Source: Pardosa pseudoannulata | Taxonomy: Eukaryota; Arthropoda; Arachnida; Araneae; Lycosidae | Direction of reading: 5' to 3' | DNA length: 64,000 nucleotides | NCBI GenBank assembly: GCA_032207245.1 | Contig: CM063498.1 | Location: forward strand, 91,589,632 to 91,653,631 | Shown: positions 31,270 to 43,959 of the stretch, piece after piece | Position numbering within the stretch: the first letter of the stretch is position 1 | Layout: each line of letters begins with the position of its first letter | Notes under the pieces: generated by a model | What the model saw: only the letters and a program-made list of their open reading frames with translations | Databases searched by the model: none | Told to the model about the DNA's origin: nothing | Program-made: the position numbers and the translations under genes

Positions 31270-32230
31270 TGTACGAACGTGAGGCATGATGCAAATGGTT
31301 TAATCCGTTGCATATGTTCCCTTTGAAAAGTGGTAAAGATAATGTTATGAAAATGAGCAGAAATGATTGCAGTTTAATGAATAAAGATTTAAAATTCTGA
31401 AATAAATCTTAAGTCTCCATAAGGTAGCTATAAATATTCAGTCGGAACTTGTCATATTTGATATTTCTATCTTATCAATTTGTAAAATCCATCTAAGAAT
31501 AAGAATCAAATTGTACCTAGGTATTTTCTCACGATGGTCAGCACATACATGCACATCTGTGGGAGAAATTTCCAAGAAGAATTTAGGATTCGATTGTTGA
31601 CTTCGAGTTTAGGGACCCCTGTGTAGGAGGTATAGATCACGGAATGGCACAAGCTTAACAGTCAAGCTCGTACAGAGATGTAACCGTGAGTTAGGGGGGC
31701 AGGGGCTAAAAATAATGTCAGTTTTCATAAAAGAGGCTATCTTAATGAGCCCACCTGCACTCCCGAATGGGGTGCAGATGTGGGAAATTTTCACTAACAA
31801 GCGATTAGCAAAGAAGAAAAAGGGGCATTAAAACCAAGGTGATGAGTTGGGAAGGAGTTAAGAAAAACTAGTCGAACTCGAGATTCAAGAGTAGCTGGAC
31901 ATCGAAATCCCAAGCCCTGCACTCCAGCACCGACGTCCCGTGCCCCCGAATGCCCGGACCGACACATAGCATGAGGAAAGCCCCTGCCTGCTCCCCTGTA
32001 CTTTTACTGGAGGTAAAACAGATTTAACATATTCCTGATGGTTATTTAGACCTCAGTACCTTAAGAAATAACGTATAACAAAAGAGAATTGTAATAATTA
32101 TAGTGTATTGATGAATATAGAATTTAAATAATTGCTGGTTATGTTATATAGTGATCAAGGAGTGTATCAATTTGTAAATAGTGTACAGAATAATTGTCTT
32201 AATCCAAATATAAGGTATTATATTTTTACT
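31270..32230. other. GC-richer island, unidentified
   Basis: Between 31560 and 32000 the base composition rises markedly (for example CACCGACGTCCCGTGCCCCC) in otherwise AT-rich DNA. This suggests a decayed mobile element or other foreign sequence. No conserved domain was recognised in any frame, and no terminal repeats were found. Confidence 0.4.
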
Positions 32231-32362
32231 GTGTTTCCCCTTTTTAAACGAACACTGGTGTAGTGTTGTCAGTACATTACAACACAAAGACAGTGTTTTA
32301 ATATCCACATTTTGATAATTGATATAATTATTATAATAGCATGGAATTCAGTTATTAGTCAT

Positions 32363-32538
32363 TTGGTTTTGGTTTGGAGTGCTACGGTCTACTTTTTGCA
32401 AGACGAGGGCTAATGAGACCGGGACCTACAGCTTAAAGCCGATTCCGAACGGCTACGAACATCCATGCCACTGTGGGATTCGAACCCACGAACTCCGGTA
32501 CCGAAGACCAGCACTCTAACCAATCGGCCATCGTTCGG
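32363..32538 (-). mobile_element. SINE family A, full copy with 14-bp TSD
   Basis: CAGTTATTAGTCAT at 32349-32362 is repeated exactly at 32539-32552. The 176-bp body on the minus strand begins GCCGAACGATGGCCGATTGG. It has A box TGGCCGATTGG and B box GGTTCGAATCC, and ends CCAAACCAAAACCAAA. This is the best reference copy of the family here. Confidence 0.97.
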
Positions 32539-33289
32539 CAGTTATTAGTCATAACTAGTTCAAATAATTTTTTAAAATAATACTTTTCAAATTTTGTAAG
32601 TATTTGAAAAATTCCAGGCTCATTTTTAATCGCCATATACCATAAAAAATTATCGATAATTTTCCATGTAGAGTATAAAATTTAGTTAACATTAACATAT
32701 TTCGAACACCAAAAACCTACCCTATTTGAAATTTAAAAAAATACTATGCATACTTTGAACAGGAAATGTCGGTTTTTTAACTGTACGACGAATGTTTATA
32801 ATAACTAAGTTTTACTATTCGGCTTCAAATGTATTTTGTATTAAAAATTACCATATTTTTAAGTGAAAGGAATGCGCAGGAAACATTTACAGTAATGCTT
32901 TTGATATAGAAATTAAAACTTTTAAAAAACATCAAAACTTTAAATTGAAATTTAAAATACTTTAGCATAAATATTTTGCTAATAACTTATTAAACTTTCC
33001 AGTAAGTTCTTCAAAAACAAAATAAATTAGTTTTGTTTCTCTGTCCACTAAAACATCACTTTATTGATAAAATTTTATAATCCCTTACTTCAATATTTAG
33101 TAAAAAGGATAGAGGTATTTATTGAAAATTCTTTCCTTGCCCGAAAGAAATAATTAAATTAAACTAGTTAAGTAGTTATACAACTTATTTTACCTAGAGC
33201 CGCTCTAGGCTACAGCAAACTAGGCACAAACTAGGAGATCGCTCGGCAGCTCTTATTTCCCTCTTTATCATTTTTAATGAGTTTGGATT

Positions 33290-33457
33290 AATTTGGAGTG
33301 CTACGGACTACATTTGCAACACTAGAGCTAATGGAACCAGTTATTAATGCATAAAACCTATTCCGAACTGCTCGAATAGCCATGCCATGAGCGGAATTCG
33401 AACCCGTGAACTCCTGTAACGAAAAACAGCTTTCTATCATACGGCCTTCATCCGGCA
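33290..33457 (-). mobile_element. SINE family A, diverged copy
   Basis: On the minus strand the head GCCGGATGAAGGCCGTATGA and B box GGTTCGAATTCC precede the family body ending in CTCCAAATTAATCCAAA. Confidence 0.85.
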
Positions 33458-33749
33458 TCATTTTTTGAGAATATTTCCCTTTTTTCTAATTTTATGGTAA
33501 TTTTTTTTTCTTTCAATGAAGAGTGTGTATTTTGTGATAAAAATCTATTATCTTTTTTCGAGTGTGGTAGAATCAAAGGACAAATTTAACAAGAAATTGT
33601 ATCATTTTTTTAAAAATAAAAACTTTACTTTTTATAGAAACAATACTGTTGACCACTCTTGAAACATTTAATTTTCTTGTCAAGGAGGGGTCTCAATTTA
33701 CTTTCAAAGTTACTAGCTCTGATTCTATAATTTCGTTTTACGCTGACCC

Positions 33750-34435
33750 GGTATCTTAGACCACACAGTAACTACTGATTCCAGTCATCACTACAGTGAC
33801 TCATAACGGCTGCGAAGCCGCTGCTGACCTACGAGAAGTCCGTCATAGTTCGAAGATTAATGTGGTCTAACCCAGTAAGGAACAAACTCTACAAAGGTAA
33901 GCTCAACACTACCAGGAAGAACTCTAGTAAAAGATCAATAGGGCACCTCGGGCTCGAGATTCTTGTGTACACCTAAATGAGGTGTACCCCTGAGGTTGTT
34001 TCTCCTTTGACACTACCCACGTACAGCTTGAGCTAATGGCCTTGGACACGAGAGACATATGTCCCCCTCTCTGATTCTATAAAAATATAAGCTTGAATAT
34101 CATTGTATGTCTTTTTATGGTCCACATTTGTTTTACTGCTACAAGGGTCAGTAGGAGCAAGTTAAGTGTCCCCTGCTGCCTAATTATGCATCGAATCATC
34201 TATGTAAAAATTCTTTTTTCTGCCGAGGGAGGGAATTTATCAATGAATTATCCACACAGCAACTAATTACTAATTCTAGTCATCACTACAGTGACCCATA
34301 ACGGCTGCAAAGCCGCTGCTGACTTACGAGAGATCCGTCATGGTTCGAAGATTAATGTAGTCCAACTTAGCAAACTCGACAAAAGTAAGCTCAACACTAC
34401 CAAGAAGAACTCTAGTAAAATATCACTAGGGCACA
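33750..34435. repeat. Directly repeated 190-bp module
   Basis: 33750-33945 and 34253-34435 share CAGTCATCACTACAGTGAC-like, TAACGGCTGCGAAGCCGCTG and GGTAAGCTCAACACTACC sequence with moderate divergence. GGCTGCGAAGCCGC-type sequence forms a small hairpin. Between them lies CCCCTGAGGTTGTTTCTC, similar to the 3' part of SINE family B. Confidence 0.75.
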
Positions 34436-34439
34436 CTAC

Positions 34440-34815
34440 AGAACAACGCCAGCGGGAGAGACTGACCAAAGGACGACAGTGGTGTCAGTAACCCTCCTTC
34501 GACCCCATTGGACAAGAGAAGTTGCTAACACAGAATAGCCGTCTTTGGCCCTGGCAACACTGGTCAACGGACTATTTCGGCAGATTTTGGGGTCCCTTCA
34601 GAGAGAGCAAGCGAAGACGGAGAGGGCAGCATATAATCATCTGTATCAGGAATTTGCTTCACCATTTCTTTGTCATATCGAGAAGCCATGTTGGGCGTAT
34701 AAGTATTGTTCATCCTCACCCATATTACTAATGTAAATAAAGATTCAGCAAAAGGGTAATTCTTCGCTCATTATGTATCTGGTGTCTTGTTCTTGCCGTT
34801 CTCTCAACAGGCCTG
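34440..34815 (+). other. Possible LTR-retrotransposon relic
   Basis: It holds a GC-richer stretch, AATAAA at about 34737 and a junction TCTCTCAACA followed by GGCC and TGGTATAACAGC. This resembles an LTR end plus primer-binding site, as in the intact gypsy element (ATCCTAACA, AATAA, TGGTATCAGAAG). No matching second LTR or pol sequence was identified, so the call is tentative. Confidence 0.35.
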
Positions 34816-34819
34816 GTAT

Positions 34820-35990
34820 AACAGCTTTAAAGTTAAGATTTTCAAAGTATGTACTGAAGAAAAATGATACAGATAATGTCTTCTAATTTTGAAATTTGTT
34901 AAGGAGCTTTTTTAAATGACACATAAGTATCAATAAAACAAATATATTTCTAAATTTTATACAGTGGTGAAAATTGAAGAATTTCCTAGAGTTGCCATTC
35001 CCCCATTAAGCAGGTCCTGGAAATTACCATACTGAAATGACCACCAAATATGTAGAAACGTCAAGTGTCTAAGAAATGAAACAATGTTGGAGAAATTAAA
35101 AAAATAAAGATTAAATTACTATAAAAGTCTTTGAAAAATTGTGTTAAATTCTTCAGTTTTAAATCTAGAAACAACAATAGTTCTCGTATTTAAATAAAAC
35201 TACGTTTATATACTTTTTCTGAATAACAAAAATTAAAAATAAGCCTACACATAATCTATCTGATGCCTATAATACATTCCTTCATTTAAATTCCGACCAG
35301 CTTCCTCGAATGTTCAATAGAATTTCAATACAATACAAGGAATTTGAATAAATTCCGAAAAAAAAATCTCGAACTGAAACACTATACAATTTGTCCCCTT
35401 CCGTAAATATCACGTATCCTATAAAACAACGTACAGCGCAATCGTTTACATTAAATTAGATTTTTTTCATTCCCGTACTGAGTTTGGGCTTTTCCGTTTA
35501 AATATATTATGTTACGTTCTTCTGAGAAAAGGAGGTTGTGTACTTTGCGAGCTTTAAAATAACGTTCCGTAGCTAAAATGATTCCGACACAATGAAAGTG
35601 TAGTCTCGATTAAATGACTTTGCTTCTTTAGAGGATCAATGAAGATTCACAAGCCATTGCTCGATTTCAGACTTTAATTGCGAGAAGAGTTCTGCTTCGA
35701 TATGATGAATGAGACTAAATATTGTACAAGCATCATTTTATTGCTTAATAAATTTTTTTTTTAAGAGTTTAATTTCAAACTAGTGGCTTCGTGCCCAGCC
35801 TTCAATTTACATACATACAATTACTGTCGTCTCGTTTTTAAAACTCTTTTATGGGCTATATAAATTTCAAATAATCCATGATATGCGCTATATTTTGCAA
35901 CATTTTATCCAGTCAACGGAAAAGAACTCGTTTTTGTACATTCAATTCCCATGCTGATTTTCTTTAAACAAAACTAAAATTACAACCCAG
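34820..35990. other. AT-rich, nothing recognised
   Basis: No gene or recognised repeat. A few short open frames lack recognisable domains. Confidence 0.45.
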
Positions 35991-35999
35991 GTCAGAGTG

Positions 36000-37660
36000 A
36001 AACCGTAAGAAAGTGCAAAATTGAGGAAGTGTCCAAATTTTGGTAAGCTTAGTCTTAAATAGACTAATTGTACCAAAATTTGGAAATAATTACTAAGAGT
36101 ACCAAATATATTTCCGCTTTTCTGGTTGGTTGTGTCATATTTACCAAGAAGTCATATGGATTCATGTGCGTTTATTACTGCCCTTGCAAGCTCCACGATA
36201 ATCTCTGATTACAGTTTTCTCTGTAAAGGAAACTCTCCCAATCCTTACAAAGCTACAAATATTGCTGGACTTGTGAATATATTTCTGGTGAAAGCTTCTC
36301 TCAAGACCCATTGTTGCAAATTCTATATGTCCTGGTAACGTCATTGTTAATTTTTATGACACCAAAAGGACAGTTATCAGATTTGTTAAGATCATGAGGA
36401 TTTCTCTACTTGAATTCACCTCACATACCTCATGTTTCATATTGAGAGATATCTCTCTTAGTCTATATCTGGCGAATGCACTTTCATTGCCTAGGGTGAC
36501 GAGATTTCACTTGTAGTTGTTTAGTTTTCTTGCCTCTTTGGCCACTTCATCAACTGCTTTTTCCCGTCCATTCTAATTTTTTAATAACTCAGGCACTTGA
36601 TTGTTAAGCATTCGCCCATACAACAGTGCACAATTTATTGACCACTTTATTACTGAAGCAACCACATAGACGGCCCAGATAATTCCCTATGGACAACACA
36701 GAGTCCTCGCAGTTTAGAATCAGGGACGAAACAGATTGCCCGTAGGCTTGGCCTGACACTTCCAGAGGTATCGTTTGGGAACTTGAAGGACATTGTAATT
36801 ACGAACCTATTTATATATCTAGGTCTCGATAGTCATCTTGAGTAAGTTTTGAGTGTCCTTATAATATCTATTGCTTTCAAGGTAGTTTTGTAGTCAAAGT
36901 AGTAGTTTGGAGTCATCTGTTTTTTATTTATATAATTTAAATGATTGTACTTTCTTAAAGCATCCCGGATTGATGTTAATTCACAGGTAAAATTAGAAGC
37001 GATTTTGCCTGCTTCATAGCCTAGGTAATCAGCTGTTTCATCTCATATGGTAATGTGAATTCCGGTTCCTCATTCACGAATATTTTTGGGCAGGTCGTGC
37101 CATGGTGTGATTCAAAGAGACAGCCGCCTCAGGCATCACTGTTAGGGGGCAATAAAAAAAGTATTAAAACGTGTGATGGGTATTTCGAAGACTTGCAACA
37201 TACTGAGAAAATCTCCTGCACGGTCCTGTGTTTGTATATACTTGTATCAAATCAGCTGCTGAAAAGGATTCGATTGTATTAATTCCTTTATCTTGGATAG
37301 TAACTTCAACTTTCTTTTTTGTACAGTATTACCCGTGATCTATATTTAACTTGGTGCTTTTATGAATGCAGGAGGACAAATTAGGCTACTGGTGGAAAGT
37401 GTAAGAGTCCTTTATAAGTTCAGGATTTTCTCTGGTCGTATTGTCATATTTCAAAGGTAATGACTTGTTAAGTTTTATCTGTTATTCCAATTTCCGAAAG
37501 GTCCTTTTAACGATGTGTGACATATCTCTGCTTATACCTTATTTGTAAATTTGATTGTAAGAATTTTTCCTGCTCTGGGAAAGGGCCAGGAGAAGACATT
37601 CGTATTCTGTCTTGGTGCTGTTGGTAGATGAAACAGCTTGCTGTTTTCAGCTTACAAAAA
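36000..37660 (-). other. Decayed sequence, partly SINE C-like
   Basis: The composition is less AT-biased than the neighbouring sequence. Reverse-complement sequence near 36750-36780 (CCTCTGGAAGTGTCAGGCC) matches the tail of the SINE C copy at 28861-28990. Minus-strand frames carry fragments such as VDEVAKEARKLNNYK but with many stops and no domain that can be named. It is probably an old mobile element. Confidence 0.35.
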
Positions 37661-38399
37661 AATAAAAAATTGTGTGTAATTTAATAAGAATACACAAAAA
37701 TCATTTAGTATCCACATCATATAATTTCAAATTTCGAAACAAATGGATTTTTGTAGTTCAGTGTTGACCTTTGAAGGAACATATTTGAACTTATACTTTC
37801 CAGTAAAGTGTAAAGATTGTGGATTTAGCGATAAACAAAGATAAACTCAATTTTGATCACCTTGCGTAAAAAAGCTTGGGTTGATTTGAAATTTAAAGTG
37901 AGATTGATAACTGTTTCAACTTGCGTTTTAGTCTCACAACTGACATTCCTTATACGATAAATATTTCATGATTTTTTTTATTAAATTACAATTTGCATAC
38001 AACTTACGTACTTCAATTGAAAAAAGAACATGTTCCTTACAGAGTTTTTATGCTGAAGAACAAAATTATCTTGCCATACAAATGAACAGGTAATTTATAG
38101 TTACTAAAAAGCACGAAAAATACTTCAAGAAATTTTAATTAAACTATTCGTAATTGTAAAACAAATTCTATTATCTTTCTTCGGTAAAATTTAAATGGGA
38201 ATTACATTTTATATAATTAAAAGAGACTTAAATAACCAGAGGTACAGCATCTTAATACTTTTTTTCCTGAGATTTCTATCCCAAAGCTCTTTTTCATATT
38301 AAAACAAGTTTTTTTTTCAATGAATTATGAAACAAATATAACCTTCTAATAATCCTTGGTTTAATTTCTCTGAACTATTTTACTTTACCACAGTTCTTT

Positions 38400-40430
38400 T
38401 TCGTATTACAACTTATTTAAACTACCAGCCAAGCGATTGTAATACAGTTAAATATTTTGTGCTTATATTTAGCAGAATTTTTTTCTGTCTTACTCATTAT
38501 ATTTTCTCTTGTTAAAATATTTTGCAAAGAAAGTTATACTGGTTTGGTTAAGTTTGAAATGTTACAGCTTTTTTTTATTATACTTAAATATTAATGAAAC
38601 TGTAACCACCTACTTCTTAACGTGAATTGTTATATATTTTCCTCTCTATTACTATATCTTTCCTTTGTAATTTTTTTATCCAAAGAGCTACATGGGGATT
38701 AATGAGTTTGGGACCTACTTTTTAAGGTAAATTACTATATTTTCTCATGTTTCTTAAGTAACACGATATTAACATGTTATAAGTTTCTTTATAAATAATA
38801 CTAGCTTGTGTAAATTTTAAGCTCTACGGTGTATTTTTTTCTGCATGACAATAAATGAGACTGGAACCTACTTCTTAAAATGAAATGCTATATTTTCTTT
38901 CAGTTACTATAACCTGTGTTACTATATTTTCCATTGTTAAAATAAGTTTTTATGTAAGCAATGCTGATATGATACAGTTTGTAGCACTACGATCTTTTTT
39001 TTTCTACATACAGGTTAATGAGACAGGGAATTACTTCTTAACCCTTTCGTGGGCCGTGGAAAGATTACTTCTCACCTACAATATCTTACAAAATACACCT
39101 GTGGGAAGCTCAAAACCCATTATAATATATTGGTCTTGTTATTGAAACGATGGGAAGACTGATTCCCGCTTCAGTTTTGCGCTATCATCAATTGTTCGAT
39201 CGATTGAATAAAATTAGCAGTTCTGTTTTGAAAGTTTGGAAATGTGGAGTGAGAAATAAATGGCCCACGAAAGGGTTAAAGCGATTTACGAACAGTTATA
39301 ACAACCATGCCAGCAGTGAAATTCTAACCACGGACAAAGGTTCCGAAAGGTATCCTCTACCTACCTGTCGGCTATCGAACGTCAAAGTTCCTTTAAGATT
39401 TGAACAAATAATAAAAAATGAAAAACATAATATTTAGTTCTGAAAATTTGATTCATTAGTAAAACAGCTTTCTATAAATTCACAATAGAAATAAATAGTT
39501 TAAAATCATGCATTATTTCCATTTTTCTTCTTGGGATGCTTTTGGTACACGTTTTACTTTACTAAAACGGGTTTCTTTATTGAGATTATTTCTATGTTAT
39601 TATCTGCTTACACGAAAATTCCCTCCAAATATGTTATCCTATCTTTTCTATATTTAATATTTTTGTATTATAATTTATTTAAATTACCAACCAAACGATT
39701 GTAATACAGTTAAATATTTTGTGCTTATATTTAGCAGAATTTTTTCCTTTTACTCATTATATTTTCTCTTGTTAAAATATTTTGCAAAGAAAGTTATACT
39801 GGTTTTGTTTAGTTTGAAATGTTACAGTTTTTTTTATTCGGCATAAAGATTGATGAAACTGTGATCACCTACTTCTTAAAGTGATTTATTATGTATTTTC
39901 CCCTCTGTTACTATATCTTTCCTTTGTAAGTTTTTTTAGGCAGGGAGCTACATGGAGATTAATGAGACTAGGACCTACTTTTTAAGGGGAATTACTATAT
40001 TTTCTCATGTTTCTTTAAGTAACACGATATTAACATGTTATAAGTTATAAGTTTCTTTGTAAATAATACTAGTTTGGGTAAATTTAAAGCTCTACAGTCT
40101 ATTTTTCTGCAGGACAGTATATGAGACTGGAACCTACTTCTTAAAATGAAATGCTATACTTTCTTTCAGTTACTATACCCTGTGTTACTATATTTTCCCT
40201 TGTTAAAATAAGTTTTTATGCAAGTAATGCTGATATGATACAGTGTGATGGTCTTTTTTTCTACATAAAAATTAATGAGACTAGAAATTACTTCTTAAAG
40301 TGATTAACGAATAGTTATAACAACCATGCCAGCAGTGAAATTCAAACCCACGGACAACGGTTCCAAGACGCATCCTTTACCTGTCGGCTATCCAACGTCA
40401 AAGTTCCTTCAAACTGTAAAGGTTAAACTT
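38400..40430. repeat. Tandem duplication, about 1.26-kb unit
   Basis: CGATTGTAATACAGTTAAAT recurs at about 38433 and 39692, followed by collinear sequence in both units (TTAAATATTTTGTGCTTATA, ATATTTTCTCATGTTTCTT, TTCAAACCC-type SINE head). Each unit includes several decayed SINE family A fragments. Unit 1 has an extra 234-bp MITE. Confidence 0.9.
39042..39275. mobile_element. TTAA-flanked MITE (piggyBac-like), 234 bp
   Basis: The termini CCCTTTCGTGGGCC and GGCCCACGAAAGGG are perfect inverted repeats. TTAA flanks both ends (39038-39041 and 39276-39279). The second tandem unit keeps the empty site: TTACTTCTTAAAGTGATT near 40290. Confidence 0.94.
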
Positions 40431-40439
40431 ATTGCAGCA

Positions 40440-40487
40440 AAGTATATTTATTAAACTTATTGCAGCAAAGTAGCAACTGTACAAGAA
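40440..40487. repeat. Short direct repeat
   Basis: TTAAACTTATTGCAGCAAAG occurs twice, about 27 bases apart. It is possibly a target duplication or slippage product, and no element lies between the copies. Confidence 0.6.
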
Positions 40488-40627
40488 GTTACCTACAACT
40501 AGTGGGTATCAGCTTTTATACCCGAACAGAATATTCTAAAAATAACTAATTTACATAATAAAGAAATATCTAGGATGTTTGAAAACATAAGGCAACAATA
40601 CATAACATTTTTAAATTAAAAACCCAC

Positions 40628-40720
40628 ACTTTGGATCAACTGCCATATCGAGCATCGAACCCACAAACTTCAGGTCTGGATCGATTGCTTTGACCATTCG
40701 GCCAGTGAGCTCGTTTGCAA
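40628..40720 (-). mobile_element. tRNA-like SINE head (family D)
   Basis: On the minus strand GAGCTCACTGGCCGAATGG (A box) is followed by GGGTTCGATGCTCG (B box). Stem pairing is too poor for a functional tRNA. The body differs from families A, B and C. Confidence 0.55.
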
Positions 40721-40729
40721 AGTTTCTTT

Positions 40730-42095
40730 ATGCGGCAATATTTTGAAACGATCCATTATTTCCCGTTTTTTATTCTTGGGATGTTTGTGGTACACAATGT
40801 TTTGCTTCACTAAAACAGGTGAGATTATTTTTATATTAATATCTGCACATATGAAAATTCCCTCCAAATATGTCCTCCTATCTTTTCTATTTGGAATATT
40901 TTAGCTTAGAAAATTTTGCTTCGATAAAGCAGGTTTTTCAATGGGACTATTTCTATGTTATTATTTACACCAACAAACATTATAAAATAAATTTCATACA
41001 AATATTATAAAAAGACTAATATTTCCTTTCTTTTTTGTTTGGAATATTTTTGGCTTAGAATATTTTGCTTCAATAAAACAAATTTATTTAATAGGCTATT
41101 TCTATGTTAGTTTCCTTTCTACAAAATTTCCTCCAAAAAAATGTATTCAATTCTAGAAGGAATACATTGTTCATTCATAATCTTTCGATATGACGAAATT
41201 ACGGTAAGATGTAATCTTTACGCATTTAGGCATACATACCCCGTTTATACACCCTTCTCACACTCATAAAATCACACTTTAATGCCCTTTGTTTAGAAAT
41301 TCTTTTAAACGCATTATATCTCTTTTTAAAACACATTTAAGGGGAATGCAGAGTCTTTCTCTAAATAAACTTTGAGCGATTAATCCTAAACGGTACAGAA
41401 AATTTTAATGCTTCTTTAACTTCTAGATATTTTAAGTCCTCTAATCAATCAAGCTACTAGAGAAAAGACAAAACATCTGTTAATTCTATGACAGGTAACA
41501 AGATTTTCAGCTTGAAATCCTACAAATAATATTTCATGTACCGGATTACTGCTATAACTTCTTAGAGAAAGTTACAAAAGTGTATCTATAAAGTATATTA
41601 TGAGATTACTTCTGCTGTTGCAGGAACTTTGTAAGTCATGCGAAATCCGGAAGATTGAATTAAAAGTTTATAAAAGTGGATATCGGATAAATCGAATTTC
41701 TATGCTGTAAGTATTTTGAAATGGAAGTTTGTTTATCCGAAAAAAAAATAATGCTTTCATTCCTGCGGGCAAGTTCGTCAAATGTGACTAAATTTTTTTT
41801 TCTTTGCTTTTAAAGAATGTAGATAAAGATAGTAGAAAAATAAAAAAATTGTCGATCAGATTTTGAGACAGTTTTCTTAATATATATCCCTATAAAACAC
41901 GTTAAGAAGATATAAATTAAATTACATTCAGTGTTTTGGATGATAAGATGCTTAATGAAATAAACCGAAATATATAGTTTTAAAATAAATTTTAATGTAA
42001 AATAAAATAAATTTTAATAATAAAGGATATCAATATTCAAAACTTCCTTTAGATTAATTCCTTATTAAAATACTTTTGTGGGATAAATATAACAG
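40730..42095. other. AT-rich, nothing recognised
   Basis: A few internally similar segments (TTTGCTTCACTAAAACAGG-like motifs near 40800, 40920 and 41060) suggest an old diverged tandem repeat. No gene was recognised. Confidence 0.45.
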
Positions 42096-42099
42096 TTTG

Positions 42100-43240
42100 A
42101 TAGTTTGCAGAGAACTTTTCTTTCGCCTGTCAACTCACCAAACCCACAGATTTTTTTCAACATGTTTTTTGGGCATACAGATACATGTTACAGGTTCCTG
42201 CCACTGCTCGATCTAAGCACCCTGAAAGGGGGGGGGTATGTTTGTGATACTTCATTAGAGATCACCACAATTTTGTTACTTTTCAGGAGAGGAGATTCTT
42301 ACTCATGATTCCACACATCTCTACCACCTGCCAACATCCCAGCGAGAGGACATCCAAACCTGCATATTTCTCCCTCATTTTCTCTGTTTATTCAGAGAGA
42401 TGTTTCAAGTTCCTGCTAGTGCTCGAACCTAGCAGCACCTTGCATTTTAGCCCAGCACGCTGATCAATAGGTCGTTCATCTTCCTTCGATTGTCAACTCC
42501 TCAGCTAAAAGACATCCAAATCCATAGATTTCTCCTGTATGTTTTCTGGAAATATAGAGATATGTTCCAGGTTCCCGCCATTGTTCAAATCCATCACCTT
42601 GCATTTTACCCCAGAAAGCTGATCAATAGATCATTGAGGGTCATCATCCTTCCACCTGTTAACTTCTCAGCTAGAAGATATTAAAATCTATAGATTTCTC
42701 CTACATGTTTTCTAGAAATAGAGATATGTTCCAGGTTTCTGCCATTGTTCAAATCCATCACCTTGCATTTTAGCCCAGAAAGCTGATCAATAGATCATTG
42801 AGGGTCATCATCCTTCCACCTGTTAACTTCTCAGCTAGAAGACATCCAAATCCATAGATTTCTCCTGCACGTTTTCTGGGAATACAGAGATATGTTCCAG
42901 GTTCCTGCCAGTGTTCAAATGCAGCATCTTGTATTTTAGCTCAAACAGCTAACCATGTCATAGTGGGCTACCTTTCTCTCACCTGTCAACTCCTCATCTA
43001 GAGGACATTCAAACCTAGAGATTTTTTCTATATGTTTTCAGGGCATACAGTGAGATGTTCCAGGTTCCTGTCAGTATTCGAACCCAAGTCCTGGAATTCT
43101 GGTCCGACAAGCTGACCACTAAGTCATTGCAGGCCACCTTTCTTCCATTTGTCAACACCTCAGCTAGAGAAAATCCAATCCCAAATTGTACTACAACATC
43201 AAGATGTGGGAATTCTAAACTTCTATATTTTGCTTACCAA
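42100..43240 (-). repeat. 165-bp tandem array of tRNA-like modules
   Basis: Six units have ATGTTCCAGGTTCCTGCC-like cores at about 42185, 42397, 42556, 42720, 42886 and 43047. The spacing is about 160-166 bases after the first. Each unit on the minus strand has a tRNA-like half: TTAGTGGTCAGCTTG as an A box-like part, and GGGTTCGAATACTGACAGG in the best unit as a B box. It looks like an amplified SINE head or tRNA-derived satellite. Confidence 0.8.
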
Positions 43241-43659
43241 AGTCGGTGAAAAGCAATGTGAGATCTGGTTTCTAATAAGATCTGGTAAATACATGGACAC
43301 ATCAGTCTCTTGAAGTTATTTCCATTTCACCCTTAAATCTTCGGATTCAAAAAGTAATTTTTCAACTTAGGCTGTTGAATAACCTACGACCTGAAAATAT
43401 ATAAACTATACTGCAATTAGTTTGCCTGATCTTACTTAATATATTTGAAAGTCTGCAAATAAGTAGAAAGAATAAGAAATTTAGAAGGTAACTTTTACTC
43501 AATTTTTGAAGGTGAATAATAAGTTTTTAAGGATTTAAAACCTGAATTTACCAAAGCGAACAAGCGAAAAAGGGTTGTCTTATCAACCAGACCCCATTTA
43601 ATTTAGTCAGCTATAAATATGTTTCATCGAAAATAAATCGAGATATTAGGGTCAGGCAT

Positions 43660-43947
43660 AAATCCCAATTAGAGAAAGGAATAGAAGAAAAGCCATAGAA
43701 GGATACCATTCGAAACCTCCTTGACTGTCCCAGGGACATAGCTGTGGCTAATTTTCGTTTGAAGACTCAACATGACCGTCTCAACGCCCAACTGTATAGG
43801 CTTCGTTTGGTGGATACCCCTGCCTGCCCTCTCTGCCGCAGCGGTGCATTGATGAAAGCTGAACACCTCCCCGTGTGTCTTTCGAAACCATGCATCTTTT
43901 CTGGTATTTGGGAAGAAAGAAACTTTCTGATTAATTTGTTTTCTTAA
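43660..43947 (+). pseudogene. LINE ORF2 C-terminal fragment
   Basis: The plus-strand frame from 43744 reads ANFRLKTQHDRLNAQLYRL followed by CPLCRSG and EHLPVCLS. This is the C-terminal CCHC-like zinc motif of non-LTR retrotransposon polyproteins with an RNase H region. Just upstream, DTIRNLLDCPRDIAV continues the match past an in-frame stop at about 43698. No reverse transcriptase is present. Confidence 0.72.
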
Positions 43948-43959
43948 TCATCTAATATT

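Noticed and set aside
36126..36344. 70- and 60-residue frames on opposite strands
   Set aside because: They overlap each other, contain no recognisable domain and sit in a decayed repeat-like region.
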